Shown in pieces: positions 25,454-37,504 of a DNA stretch of 64,000 bases; position 1 is the first letter of the stretch; every line of letters begins with the position of its first letter. The stretch comes from Thelephora terrestris (taxonomy: Eukaryota; Basidiomycota; Agaricomycetes; Thelephorales; Thelephoraceae): assembly GCA_015956445.1 (NCBI GenBank), contig WIUZ02000005.1, forward strand, positions 1,116,001 through 1,180,000, given 5' to 3'. The notes under the pieces were generated by a model that was given only the letters and a program-made list of their open reading frames with translations, had not been told where the DNA came from and did not search any database. The translations under genes and the position numbers were made by a program.

Positions 25454-28400
25454 ATGGCAAAGAAGAAGAAGGCTTTGAAACCCGTCGCGAGAGGCTTCGC
25501 GACCGTATCCGTTCCCAAGAAACCAGCACCGCCGGAAGAGCCCCAAGATGTACCGGAGAAGGCTGAAGGTTCATCGGATTCCGATGTGCCTACCGGGCCC
25601 ACGGTACCCCCTCAGACAGACCAGGAAATTCTAGACGAGGGTGCACTGCAGGCCATCGTAGAGAAATTTCAAGACAAGACTGAGAAAGACGTTTTGCGCA
25701 ACTTGAAGGTATCGCACCCTCTCCGCTGATTGGACAAGTCCATATCCCCTGAGACTTTCTCTCACCCCGGACAGGCAATAGAACAGGAACGGAGATTTTC
25801 TCAAACGTTACCTATGCTAAATCTGGATCCTGTGATCACGGATCGGATTATTCAATTGGCGTTGGAAGGTGAAAGGATTGAAGGTGAGCTAGTGCCGTGG
25901 AGATCCCTGGAGACTTCGTAGGCTCAGACGCAACTAGAACGAAAACTTGGTGCAGATAACGAAGAGAAGGTGCTCGGTCGGCTCGGAATCACCTACGGTG
26001 TACTCCGGAGGCTAGGCTTTACTGAGGAGAGAGTTGAAGAATGTCTGAAGGCGATTTCGGGAGTTGAGCTTGAAGATGCATTTGACTGGGTGAGCGATAT
26101 GAGCACTGTACTTCCATCACGCCATATTTATCACCATGTAGCTTCACCTTCATTGCACTGAAGAGGAGATCGAAGGAGACTCCGGAACACCAAGGTCCCG
26201 AACTCGGCTTTCCACGCCTACGGCGGTTTCCTCGCCATTGCACACCCCCCTGACACCTCGCACTCCAATTCACCGGCAACGCTCTCTCTCTCCTCCTTCG
26301 CGTGCACCTTCGCGATTAGATGCCAATGCGCCGGTTTTCATCCCTTCGCACGCGCGGGGGCCTTCACAACTTCGCGAGGAAGTGCGGACTGAAAGATCAT
26401 GTTCCCAGGAACCCGAAATAGTGGTCTCAGATGCTGGCGGAACCTATGGAGGCGACGACCCTGATGCAGAGTACGTGCGTCTGAAACTAGAGATGGAAGC
26501 CCTTCCCAAAGGAAACGATCCAGAGAGTGTGGAGCAATTGCGTCTTCTTAAGGCCCGACTATATGACGTCAAGCGAAGCTATTTCTTTCGAGAAAAGGCT
26601 TCTGAGACACAGTACCGGCTTGAGCGTGAAAGTCTCCACTCCGAAGCCTTGAAAGCCAAGCTTCATGGTCTCTCGGACTTAACCGCTGCTCATCCCACAC
26701 CACCGGAAGTTGTCTCACCGATGAAGCACCTACCACCGGATTCAAAACCCGCGGAAAATGGGAAAAAGAATGTCGATATATTCGAGAGTGACAGCGATGA
26801 CGAAGGTCCTGGCGGCGTCTTTGAAATTCTTCAAGCCATACCCGCAACAGAAACAACGGCGAGCGGTAGTATCGTGCGCCTGCAGTCCATGGAGATTCCG
26901 AATCGTTGGTCTGACCGCCTTCCGAAAGTGATACTTCAGGAAACGATCACGAAGAAGGACAAGTACGCTGTCACGAAATACGCCTGCATATCTGGTCCCA
27001 GCCGCGTTATGCGTGCCAGCGTGACAATCTCTTGGAACGGTGGCCGAACCCAGAGCTGGAGTATGGACGATGTCGGGTGTCCAGATCTCATACAGGCGGA
27101 ACAATATATCTCGACCGTCGCTTTGCACACCCTTACCTTCCCCCCTCTGGATGGATTTGCACTGGGCGGATCCTCCGTCGCCAACACTCAGACTTTCTTC
27201 AGGCGCCTTCCACCCGCGTTTCGAGACCTATGGGATGAACTTGAAGCAAAACGAAAAGAGTCGGATGAGGCAACCAATAGGGCAGCATGGGAAAAACTCA
27301 GGACGATTACATGGACGAAGCTCGAATCCCAATCCAAGGTATCAGTGTGTTTTGAATGTTGTGAGGTTTACCTCATGTATTATGTAGTCTTCAGGGAAGT
27401 TCTCGAAGGTCGCTGGCGGAGAGAAGGGCGAGAAACCCTCGCGAAAAATCTACCCCCACGAGCTTGGCGAAGAGCAGATCAAGGCAGGCTTTGAGGCTCG
27501 TAGAGCTAGCCCCGCGTATCAACAAATGCTAGTGAGTACTCATTAGTTCTGCATCCGCAGTTTTTGACCTTCTCCCTAGCAAGAACGTGACAGATTACCC
27601 ATCGCCAGGTATAGAAAAGAGATTGTCGAGGCACTGGAGATGTCGCAAGTCCTAGTACTAAGTGGAGAGACCGGCTGGTAAGTCACAAATGAACGCACCC
27701 TGCGATTCCCTCAAACCGTTCTCAGCGGAAAATCTACACAAGTACCTTCATTCATCCTGGAGGATCAGCTGTCACAAGGGAAGCATTGTAAGATCTACTG
27801 CACAGAACCGCGGCGTATATCGGCAATTTCCCTTGCTCAGCGTGTGTCCCGGGAGCTAGGCGACCCTCCTGGAGCTGTGGGGACCCTAGGTTCGCTCGTG
27901 GGTTATTCTATCCGACTGGAGAGCAACACCTCTCGTAACACCAGGCTTGCTTTTATCACCAACGGTATTGCACTCCGGATGCTGGAGAGTGGGTCTGGTC
28001 AATGGGGACAGGGAACTGCTTTCGATGAGATCACTGTACGCTTTTTGCAACACCTCACTTCTGGCATATCCCTGACCACTCCTAGAAAAGCATATCGTCA
28101 TTGACGAAGTCCACGAGCGGTCGATTGAGTCCGATTTCCTTTTGATCGTGTTGAAGTCTCTCATGTTAGAGCGACCTGACCTCAAGTGAGACCCAAACCA
28201 CCCCCACTGATCGATTTCTGATATGTTACTAGGATAATTCTCATGTCCGCGACCGTCGACGCGGAGAAAATCTCAGGATATTTCGGTGGATGTCCCACTC
28301 TTCATGTCCCCGGACGAACCTTCCCCGTCGATGTGCGGTATCTAGAAGATGCTTTGGAGACAGCCAAATGGTGGATCTCGGAGTCTTCGCCTTACGCTCG

Positions 28401-30657
28401 TGAGGGTTTCCGCGAGACTGCAGGCAAAACGGACCTCACATCAAAGCGTGTTTTTAGGTCATGACGGGTTCCGCCGCACCAAGAATCGTCCCGAATGGAC
28501 GGAAGACAACGCGGCTGCGGAAGACGATGACAGAGAGGATGCTGCCGTGCTGGACGTCAAGCTGGAGAAACGGTACTCTGCGAATACAGCCACAACAATC
28601 AACCTTTTAGATGAGCGGCAGATTCCATACGACCTAATCCTTCGTCTACTAGAGTGCATCTGTTTCGAGGATAACCTCCTCTGGCAACACTCAGCCGCGA
28701 TCCTTATTTTTATGCCTGGAATGGGTGAAATTCGTCGCATGAATGACATGCTGACCGAGCATAGGAGATTTGGATCTGAGAACGAATTCGTCATCCATGC
28801 CCTTCACTCTACAGTTTCAAGCGAAAACCAGGGCGCTGTCTTTGACGTCCCTCGGAAAGGAATTCGTAAGGTCGTGATAGGTATGATGCCTCTATCGGAC
28901 TTGATGTGTGTGGGTACTGATCCCGAGCTCAAGCAACTAACATCGCGGAAACTGGAATCACCATCCCAGATATTACCTGCGTTATCGATTCGGGAAAGCA
29001 TCGCGAGATGAGATTCGATGAGAAAAGACAACTGAGCCGGTTGATTGAGACGTTTATTGCCAAGAGCAATGCTGCCCAAAGGCGAGGACGTGCCGGACGT
29101 GTTCAGGATGGTCTTTGTTTCCATCTCTTTACAAAACTTCGTCACGATACAACAGTGAGTGTCCCCCATGAGGTCGCTAATCGCCATCTCACGTTCCGTT
29201 TTAGATGGCCGAGCACCCACTTCCAGAAATGACTAGACTTAGTCTCTCTGACCTCGCGCTACGAATCAAAACGATGAAGGTTAACCTTGGTGCGACGATT
29301 GAAGACGTGCTCACCCGTGCGCTTGATCCTCCCTCTGCCATAAATATACGACGAGCGGTTTCCACGCTTGTAGAGGTTGGGTCTTCCCTTACACAGTTTG
29401 CTGCCGTCTGATTGCCCTCCACCCAGGTTCGCGCGCTCACCCAGACCGAAGATATCACGCAGCTGGGTCGCTTGCTCAGCAAGCTCCCTGCAGATGTTCA
29501 CCTTGGGAAATTCCTGCTCATCGCCACCACCTTCGGGTGTCTGGACCCTGCTCTCACCATTGCCGCCGCATTGTCTTCCAAGTCCCCATTCCTAGTTCCT
29601 TTCGGCTCGGAAGACGTTGCAGATCTCGCAAAGGGTCGATTCAAGGCCAAGAATTCAGATTTCTTGACGATACACAACGCTTTTGATGGTTGGAGGAAAG
29701 CCACGGCTCACAGCACAGAATTCGCTAGATCATATTGTCGCAAGAACTTCCTAAGTTATCAAGTAAGCCAAGTTTTTGACCTGCTCTCAGGACGACCGCG
29801 GAGTGACCCTTCTCCAGAATCTACAGGCAATAGAAGAACTCCGGCAACAGTTTCTCGGGTACCTCATCGACTCTTCTTTCATCCGCGTCGAGAAAGATTA
29901 CGTACGAGAACTCAGCAGGTAGGGCAATTCGAATTACAAAGCAGAGCCAAGCTAACTCGAGGATACTGCAGGATCCGTTGGGGGAGAAATAGGACTCGTT
30001 TCATGCCAGTACCAGCAGAATACGACAATAACTCCGGCAACCATTTCCTACTGCACGCGGCCCTTGCTGCGGGGTTGTATCCTAAGATCCTAGCGATTGA
30101 TCCTGTCGACAGAAAAAGCATAAAAACGGTATCGAACGGTCAGATCTGTCAGTTCCACCCATCCTCGGTCAACTCGAAGGGTTTTCTGGACTTCAGAGAG
30201 AACCACGTGGTCTATTTTACCCTCATGTACGTTTGACCGCTGTATACCTGGATCAAGCGATTCAACCCCCTGTAGGCATTCTAAGAAGCTTTACGCTTGG
30301 GAAACCGGTCCGGTGGATGATCTTGCTCTGTTACTACTTTGCGGCGAATGCGAATTCAAGGTGCAGCAGCTTCCTCTCTACCGAGGATCGAAACTTACGG
30401 CCTTCCCGCAGGTAATCTCCAGTTCTGCGTTCGTCGACCGCAAGATCAAATTCAGGGTTCCTGGTAGAGTCAACGTTGCTTTGAAATATCTACGTCACCA
30501 CCTTGCAACTATTCTGGCCAATCAGATTCGTGGGATGCCACTTTCTCAGTCTCAGCTGCTTTGGAACGAACTTGCGATGTCCGTACTCGGCAAGACGAAG
30601 TTGATAACTGGCGAGGAAGATGGGCAGGGAGGGATCGGACAGATAATTACCGTTTGA
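25454..30657 (+). CDS. DExH-box RNA helicase, DHX29/DHX57 (Ylr419w) type
   Basis: Large ATP-dependent RNA helicase. The ATG at 25454 opens a basic N terminus (MAKKKKALKPVARGF). A UBA-like helical module follows (GVLRRLGFTEERVEECL, then AFDWLCLHCTEEE across an intron). A Ser/Pro linker and coiled region come next, then the core: SGETGCGKSTQVPSF (Walker A, with an intron inside the loop near 27677), YCTEPRRISAISLAQRV, VIDEVHERSIESDF (DEVH box), ILMSATVDAEK, ATNIAETGITIPDIT-like across an intron, and NAAQRRGRAGRVQDG. The HA2/ratchet domain and OB-fold (DUF1605-like) complete it. The stop is at 30655-30657. The N-terminal UBA-like module points to the DHX29/DHX57 group, which acts on structured 5' UTRs during translation initiation. 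The exact orthologue is an inference. Confidence 0.9.
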
Positions 30658-30754
30658 TCTCGTGTCGAAAGGTATCATTACATGAAGTTGCTTTTTCTAA
30701 ACACCATCATCACCATCCGACCTTCACTTCGCGCGCTGCAGAAGAAAGGGAGAG

Positions 30755-32475
30755 CTATGGTCGCCCCCCTCGACACAGCTTGGCGTCGCACATGCAGGTA
30801 TCTGATCTCCTTCTCTTCTTCCCTTTTGGTTTTGTTGGGACGCCCAGGTTTGGGTGGTAATCCAGTGTCAGCTCTTTACCCTCTGGGATATCCTTGGTGG
30901 CTATAAACACCAAATACGACTTTTCAACCTGCCATAAGTGAGGATCAGCTGTGCTCAAGCTAAGCAGATAAAGGGCAGACCTCTGGTGCGTCAAACATCG
31001 CGGGCAGCACCTGCATGTTGGGACCGCACGAATGGCTGTGTGATTGGGTTCAGCAAGGGTGAGAATTATTGCGTTTGGTTACTTACTTGATGAAGCGACC
31101 CCAGTTCCCTGATAGAGAGCTTAGATGATAAAATCTGGTTTGTGGTGAAGGAAAGTTGTACCTTTGGCATACCCATCTACGGAATATTGATTTTGAATTG
31201 GCCCCTCCTCACCGAATACGTTGTGATCCAAATCGAATATGTAGTCCCTGCGGTCTCCTTGAACCCTGTCGGCTTCCCATCTCTTCCTGTGGCCGAAGTG
31301 AGAATAGCATCCAAAAATGCAATCATTACACACAGAAGGATTCTGAAGTGACCCGTGCATCAGCTGGGATGGTGGCAGACCAGAACGAGAGTAAGGCTTA
31401 CCCAGAATACAAGCCAATAATCGACCCTCTGGGGACTCCCACCGTCGGGCGAACACCCCACCCACAATGTTGTGTCTTGAACACTTCTAGTGGGATTTTT
31501 CGCGGTTTTTGCGCAACCCGAGTTCGACACGTGGCATCGCAGGAACAATTCTGTTTTATAGGTGAGAACACGGTCACTTCTTTAAAGATCTGACTTACCA
31601 CGTTGCATTCTCTGATTAGTATGTGGGTATTACCGAGGCGGAACAGACCCTATCACCTGATATGAGATTGATCATGCGGAAACTGCACTCGCATGAAAAA
31701 CGTACCCGTTTATCATACCAGAAACCCAAGAGGTTCTCTGGATCGCTGTCAATGTGTTTGATGCAACAACTGTCGATATCCGCGCTAGTGCAATTCCCAT
31801 CACAGTCGCACCCGATGAGAAAATTCGGATCTGGCGCGTATTTTCCCCAGTGGTAACCGTGTTCGAGGTACTGAAAGTCCTCAGGTACTCCTGGGACTTC
31901 CTCACCGTCTACTTCGTTGACGATTTTCACCGAAGCAGACCCAGCTTCTCTGGTTGCTCTGTCCCATTGTGCCTGTAATCTCTTCCTCGACCAGTACCCG
32001 TTGGAGATGAACGGAGAATTGGAGTTGTCTTTACGTTGCTTCCCTTTAGACGGAGAGGGTCGCGATGACGAAGCCTTGGACGATGACGAAGGGGTCGCTG
32101 TCGACGGTATCCTTGTGGGTCTCCTTCGTGCGCTGCTCCTCTGTCTCAGTCTCGGTGGCTCAGATGATTCATCCGAACTCTGCGGCAGTTTGATATCTGG
32201 GAATCGAAATATACGAGGTGTTGGCCACCCACCTTGTCGCTGGAGCGGATGACGTCGTCGATATCTTCCGGGTGCATGCGATACCAGGCACTCGCGAGGG
32301 TACTGTCACGCGACAAGTCCCCAGCCCGGCCAGGATCCACAGTTAGCCGGGCTGACACTTGTGCGGAAAGGTCAGACAACAGCTGCTCCTGATCCAAAAA
32401 GTCTGCGACTTGGTAGGGAATCAAGGGAATCTCGTCGTTTTGTCCCCCCAGTTGCGTGTTGTGGCTCCTTGACAT
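30755..32475 (-). CDS. SET-domain histone methyltransferase, SUV39/Clr4-like
   Basis: Probable histone H3 lysine-9 methyltransferase for heterochromatin. The ATG at 32475 starts MSRSHNTQLGGQNDEIPLIP. A basic, Ser-rich spacer follows (near 32000-32170), with no chromodomain visible, unlike fission-yeast Clr4. The pre-SET zinc region begins IGCDCDGNC and continues SCCIKHID; a short exon around 31605-31616 (gaatgcaacgtg) supplies an ECN segment joined to CSCDATCRTRV. The SET domain has TQHCGWGVR, DYIFDLDHNVFGEEG, then NWGRFIN joined by an intron to HSCGPNMQVLPAMFD, and EGKELTLDYHPN. The post-SET cysteines are CMCDAKLCRG, with stop at 30755. All catalytic motifs are present. It is convergent with the helicase gene, stops 97 bp apart. 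Confidence 0.88.
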
Positions 32476-32634
32476 CTTGGTGCACTGTGCGAATCAAAGA
32501 TGAGAAGCAAGTAGTTATGATCGAGATTAAGATGAAATTATGGGCATGCGAGTCTCGATCGAGGCGCAACGCAAAAGATATATAGATAGCACAGATACAC
32601 GAAAACAAAGCTACATAAACCCCGACTCAAAAGC

Positions 32635-34384
32635 TCAAGACTCAGCAGCCTTGGCGGCTTTCGCAGCTTCTTTGGCTGCTTTTTTCTCCTTCTTGAGGCG
32701 CTTGCGCTCTCGCTTAGCTTCCTTGTCCTCACCATCGGCAGTGGCCTTGTCTTTCTTTTTCTGTACTGTTTCGGTATCTTCGTCGACTGTGACGTCCGAC
32801 ACGCGCTTTCGTTTCTTCTCCCTCCTGTCCGATGAGTCCCCGTGTGACGACTCGTCCATCGACGTCGTGGCGACAACAGGCAGCGGCGCGGATCCTGAAG
32901 CAGGGATGATAGTTGAAGGGCCAGGAATGCTTGGCCGCGGGGCCTACATAAGAGAGTTAGCACGCCAGGTGCGGAAACGACCCGAGAGACTGTCTCTAAC
33001 CTCGTCCCGAGTGTAGTCCACGTAGTCTTTGCTCCACTCCTTTGGGGTGCCTTCGATGTTCTCGCCATGTTTCCCAAGTTTGCCGTCCTTGATCATTTTT
33101 TTCTTCTCCATCGCCTTTGGACCGAGACCCCATCTCCGTGGGTAAGTATCGCGTTCCATAATACACCGCTTCACCTTGGCCACAACACCATGATCACAGG
33201 TAGCAAGTTCGACGGTTGACATCTGTGCGATTCCAATTGCAATGGCCTCGCCTGGTGCTCGCGTCAAAAAAATTGGAGCATCAGCAGTTCGAGGTCATCC
33301 GCACCTTTGGTTGTCATCAAGACCACTTCCTCGTGAACTGAAATGTCTGCCTCGTATCGCAGCAATCCCGGAATCATAAGCTTTGCACCATAGCAAACGG
33401 CGTTCACAGCGCTATCCTTTACGACGATACGCTTATAGCCGATCAATAAGCATTCCAGGGGACGAATCGCACGTCTTAAGTAGGATTCTAAAGGGATGTT
33501 CAACTCGCAACATCCCGCTGATAGAAGGGAGAACACACCATCTCGTGTATTATCATATAGCCACTGTGCGTCCATGACGTCGTGCATAGTGACCATGTCA
33601 TCGTTTTCACTCAAAGCACCACTTCGAACTCTCCGGAGTTCCTGCATGTGACCGCCAACACCGAGAAGCAGACCAAGATGTACACACAAGGTTCGGATAT
33701 ACGTTCCAGCCTCGCACGACACCCAGAAAACCGCAAGGTTGCGGTTTTCATCGTATTCGAGAAGCTTCGAATCGTAAATAGTGCGGACTCGAAGTTGGCG
33801 CTTGACGGCAGAAATCAGAGGAGGCCGCTGGAAGAGGGCACCAGTAAGGGTCTGTAGAGCACGGGGGAGGGCAGAAGGGTCCTTGAGTTTGTCATGTAGT
33901 CGAAGGACAGCAACATATTCCTTTCCAGCACCTTGCTGAGACTTGACTAGCCTCGTCGCGCGATCGACACAGACAATGAGACAGCCAGTAACTTTGGGGT
34001 CGAGCGTTCCGCTATGTCCGGTCTTGTCGACGCGTAGAATTCGTCGCAACCAAGCAACGACTTCATGGGAAGAGGGATTGGATGGCTTGTCGAGGTTAAT
34101 TACTCCGGATCTGTGTCACATGTGAAGCGATAGATAAAGAAGCGCGATGCAGAAGCGTACACTCACCTGACATAAGTCTCAATGTCCCGCTTAAGTGGAC
34201 TACATCCAGAAGGGATTGGGGTGAAATGGCTAGAACGGACAAGCAACTTGTCGTAATTTTTCAGCAGCAGGGGCCACTGCGAAGTGTCAAGGACTGCCTG
34301 CTTGTCTTCAGACTTGATGGCATAGTCCCCGCTGACCTGAGCGGACGCGACCTGCTCCCGGCTCAAGGTGTTCTTTGGGGCCAT
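32635..34384 (-). CDS. CBF5: H/ACA snoRNP pseudouridine synthase (dyskerin/Cbf5)
   Basis: Catalytic subunit of H/ACA snoRNPs, which pseudouridylate rRNA and act in rRNA processing, in the nucleolus. The ATG at 34384 begins [20 protein letters not shown]. The next exon, after an intron near 34110-34160, has [19 protein letters not shown] and [19 protein letters not shown] with the catalytic Asp. Then come [34 protein letters not shown] and the PUA domain ([20 protein letters not shown], and after an intron at about 33253-33306 [11 protein letters not shown]). The C terminus is a Lys/Glu-rich nucleolar tail ([19 protein letters not shown]) as in yeast Cbf5. Stop at 32635. It is divergent from the eL22 gene. 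Confidence 0.95.
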
Positions 34385-34571
34385 CACTGAAGCAAAAGCG
34401 AATAAAATCCAAGGAAAAAAACCGATCGGAGGTGATTAGCGCTCGTCCCGAATTCGGCGCGTGAGACAATCTTCGTAAGCACTGTACATCTTCCCACAGT
34501 GATCAACGGTATATTGCCCTCCCTCGAACCCTTCCTCCTCCTCTAAGTATACCGGCCACCGCTTTCTCAAG

Positions 34572-35167
34572 ATGGTTCGTTGTTCACTCCAAAATCGCTT
34601 TGCTGAGTTCTCTTCTCAGTAGGCTAATTGGGGTCTTCTTGTTAGCCAAAAGCCGCCAAAATTCCCGCCGCTAAGCACAAATTTGTTGTCGACTACTCTC
34701 GTCCGGCCGGAGATGGTGTCTTCGACGGTGCCGCTTTCGAAAAGTTCTTGCACGACCGGATTAAGGTCGACCACAAAACCGGGAACCTCGGTGAGAACGT
34801 CAAGATCCAGCGCGAAGGTACGATCGTCTTGTGCACGCAAGCAAGTTTTGCAGCTAACCTGTCATCTAGGCGACAAACAGATAACTGTCACCGCGAACAT
34901 CGCTCTGTCAAAACGATATCTTAAATACCTCACTAAGAAGTTCTTGAAAAAGAACGCCCTTCGGGATTGGATTCGGTAAGCCGTCCGCACACAACGTCTG
35001 GCTTTCGTGATCCGAACCTCTGGACTCCTAGTGTCGTTGCTACATCCAAGGACGTTTACCAGCTGCGATTTTACAACATTGCGTAAGTCGTCTCGCTCCA
35101 GCAGTTCGAATTTTCAACCTGCCCGCTTACGACTTGTTATAGAGCTGACGAGGAGGGCGAAGAGTAA
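34572..35167 (+). CDS. RPL22: 60S ribosomal protein eL22
   Basis: Large-subunit ribosomal protein eL22. Exon 1 is only the ATG (34572-34574); intron 1 (34575-34645, gttcgt..ttag) follows directly. Exon 2 starts [20 protein letters not shown] and runs to NVKIQREG. Exon 3 has [20 protein letters not shown] and [10 protein letters not shown]. Exon 4 carries [17 protein letters not shown], and a last short exon adds ADEEGEE before TAA 35165-35167. The length and acidic C terminus match the family. It lies 187 bp from the divergent CBF5 start codon. Confidence 0.95.
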
Positions 35168-35367
35168 AGTATCTTTGCACGATGTACTCATTAGTGTCTC
35201 TTGTATTCCTCTGATTTTATCCTATTCATGTTTGGGATATACGATCTAGTGTGATCTGCGCCCGTGATCCCCTTTCTGCAGTGCGTGCTCCGGGAAAGTT
35301 TGATCTTGTGCAAGAGAGTTTTACCGGCGCAGCAGGCAAACATAAGTTTACTTGACCACCGACTACA

Positions 35368-36231
35368 ATGTCTTCCGGATACCGTTCAACACCCCAGGGC
35401 GAGCATTCTCCCATAGACTCGCATGAGCTTGGGTTTGATGATACTCTACTAATGACGCCAACCCTTCATCCACCCTCGCGCCCGAGGCTTGTCCTTCTAT
35501 CATGTTTATCGTCGACATTCTTCCTCCTCCTACTCCTCCTCCCCGTAGTCATCCCAGATGATCATACGCAATTCGACTTCCCGAGGTTTGGCCTTAATGA
35601 CCTCCTCCGCATATTGGACCCATTCATAAATTACCCACTTCTATATCTCCTCTTCAACTCTGCAAGACCGGCACCCTCCAGGACACTGACGATCCTATTC
35701 GCACTCTCATCCGTACTCTATATATTCGGTTCCACGGCCCATACCATGAGCGCGCTGCTTAAACACTCCATCGAGCAGATCAAGGCATCACAGGGCGCCT
35801 CAATGATACCGGCTGTGGAAGAGGCCTACGTTTACACGAGGAATGTTTGGGAACACATCGTCGGTCATTATATGTACGCAGCCGGCGTATTTTTCGCATC
35901 GGTCCTCATTGTCATTGTCCATTTCCGGGCGAGTTACCCCCCAGTATCGATCTTCCGCGGATGGATGCTTGTATACGCCGGCACCCTCTCCGGCATACTC
36001 TACGCTTTGGTCTCTACACAACTCCCCTACGCCCCTCTCATCGGTGTCGCCGTATTCGGGTCCGTGGCCGCTACGATAGTCTTCTTCTTGTGGAAGGAAG
36101 GGGACTTAGGCATAAGCCGATGCGCGACGAGACCGATCCCACAAATTTACGCTTGGAGCGCCACTCTTGCTCTCATTCTTACGATTGTGTGGACGGCGAT
36201 CAAGGGTATCAAGGGCAGGAATTTGGATTAA
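35368..36231 (+). CDS. Polytopic membrane protein, unrecognised, intronless
   Basis: A single open frame of 287 codons with ATG at 35368 and no intron, which is unusual in this window. The N-terminal 40 residues are polar. Six or seven hydrophobic segments follow, at about residues 42-64 (LLSCLSSTFFLLLLLLPVV), 85-97, 107-122, 164-188 (HYMYAAGVFFASVLIVIV), 196-215, 222-243 (GVAVFGSVAATIVFFLW) and 262-280. A charged end (KGIKGRNLD) closes it. Between segments 3 and 4 is a polar loop with an EEAYVYTRNVWEHIVGHY stretch. I do not recognise the family; it could be a small ER or vacuolar transporter or scaffold. The 3' end is convergent with the homeodomain gene. Confidence 0.8.
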   Translation: MSSGYRSTPQGEHSPIDSHELGFDDTLLMTPTLHPPSRPRLVLLSCLSSTFFLLLLLLPVVIPDDHTQFDFPRFGLNDLLRILDPFINYPLLYLLFNSARPAPSRTLTILFALSSVLYIFGSTAHTMSALLKHSIEQIKASQGASMIPAVEEAYVYTRNVWEHIVGHYMYAAGVFFASVLIVIVHFRASYPPVSIFRGWMLVYAGTLSGILYALVSTQLPYAPLIGVAVFGSVAATIVFFLWKEGDLGISRCATRPIPQIYAWSATLALILTIVWTAIKGIKGRNLD

Positions 36232-36367
36232 TCACGCTGACGGAAATAGTACTTCCTCTGCGAAATCTACGCTGTCAGGAGGGTTATTCCCGTCAAGGCC
36301 AGACCCCTGCTCCTATCAATGCAGCAGCAGCGACGATTGGTCGGGCGAGCGTTGCGGGCGAAGGGGA

Positions 36368-37504
36368 TCAGGGTGCACGGGTGGGCCGCAAATGCACACG
36401 ATGTAGCCATCGGCGCTTGAATTGAGAAGGAAGGCGGACGATGGGTTCTATGCGTGTTTTGATGGAGGAACGGGAAGTGAGAAGTTGGGAAGGACACACC
36501 TTTAGAGTTACTGAGCACTGTACACTTATCATCCATAGAAACTGAAACTTGTGGAACGAAGTTGTGGCCTGATTATCTGTTTGATTTAAAGATTGATCGT
36601 CGCGGATACACCTACCTTGCTTTTGCCCAGTGCGTGAAGTTTTTGCGACAATCATACGAAGATCAGTGGAGGTCGACGCTCTTAGCTTATCGTGTTCTTC
36701 CTGTACTCGGGGGCTATTGTGGTAGGAAACCGAATACCCTAACCGGGCAGGGGTTGGCGATAAGGTATGGGGTGACAACCAAAGACAAGGATCATCTTGC
36801 ACGCGAAAGTCAAGAATGTCGTGGCTGCCTCGTGATGGTCTAGGTTTTTGGGGAGCCAGAGGTAAAGGGGGAAGGCGGTTGGTGGGTATGGGGCTGGCTG
36901 GCAGTGAAGGCATGTTTTGATGAATGTGAGTCTGAAGTTCCTCCACGGAGCGCTGGCTAGGTGTACGGGGCAGGGTCTTCGAGCGCCTCGGTGGACTGGG
37001 AGGGGTAAAGATAAACCGTTCTACGTCTATGAGGTGGCCATATGCGCTAGACGGGGAGTCAAGGGTAAGCTTCGGAGAGTAAAACGATGATCCAAAGATA
37101 GGGGACGAGGATTGACCAGGACTAAGAGGGATTCGAAGGCCAGTTTCGCTAGCTGTAGAGTGTTCATAGTGGGAAAGTTCCGGTAGGCCTTCCGGAGTCG
37201 TGGAATGCAGAATCGAGTACCGCTCAGGAGTGGTATTGACATCAAGATCGTAGCTCTCGTTTTCTATGTCAAGCTCAAAACCAGATTCCCTAGCCTCCCG
37301 GGCTCGCACATAGAACCACCTATTGACGAAAGTGGGGTCTATCCCTCGGGCGCGTGCCCACGCCTTTCGTGAAGTGATTGAAGGAAGACACGGCCGCTCA
37401 TCCCAGATTTTCTTTAGTGCAGTTTTGTGGCTGGTTCGTAGGGGGCCTAGAGTAACGTGCGCGTCCTGACGCGCTTTCCGAGGAGCACTTTTGCGAATGC
37501 CCAT
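36368..37504 (-). CDS. Homeodomain-like protein, atypical recognition helix
   Basis: The ATG at 37504 gives MGIRKSAPRKARQDAHV. Residues about 20-75 resemble a homeodomain: LRTSHKTALKKIWDERPCLP, SRKAWARARGIDPTFVNRWF and YVRAREARE. The WF-x-V-R pattern fits helix 3, but the usual WFxNxR Asn is replaced. A long disordered region follows, rich in Ser and Pro (SPKLTLDSPSSAYG, FTPPSPPRRSKTLPRTPS). The frame is open to a TGA at 36368, but a gt..ag pair near 36570-36635 could instead join to a frame ending at about 36267 with a Cys-rich tail, so the C terminus is unsettled. It is probably a DNA-binding regulator. The start codon is only 80 bp from divergent SPT4. The 5' extension to 37582 has no ATG and is rejected. 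Confidence 0.65.
   Translation of the reverse strand: MGIRKSAPRKARQDAHVTLGPLRTSHKTALKKIWDERPCLPSITSRKAWARARGIDPTFVNRWFYVRAREARESGFELDIENESYDLDVNTTPERYSILHSTTPEGLPELSHYEHSTASETGLRIPLSPGQSSSPIFGSSFYSPKLTLDSPSSAYGHLIDVERFIFTPPSPPRRSKTLPRTPSQRSVEELQTHIHQNMPSLPASPIPTNRLPPLPLAPQKPRPSRGSHDILDFRVQDDPCLWLSPHTLSPTPARLGYSVSYHNSPRVQEEHDKLRASTSTDLRMIVAKTSRTGQKQGRCIRDDQSLNQTDNQATTSFHKFQFLWMISVQCSVTLKVCPSQLLTSRSSIKTRIEPIVRLPSQFKRRWLHRVHLRPTRAP

Noticed and set aside
36562-36843. Plus-strand frame opposite the homeodomain gene
   Set aside because: Antisense to a supported coding region and without family resemblance.
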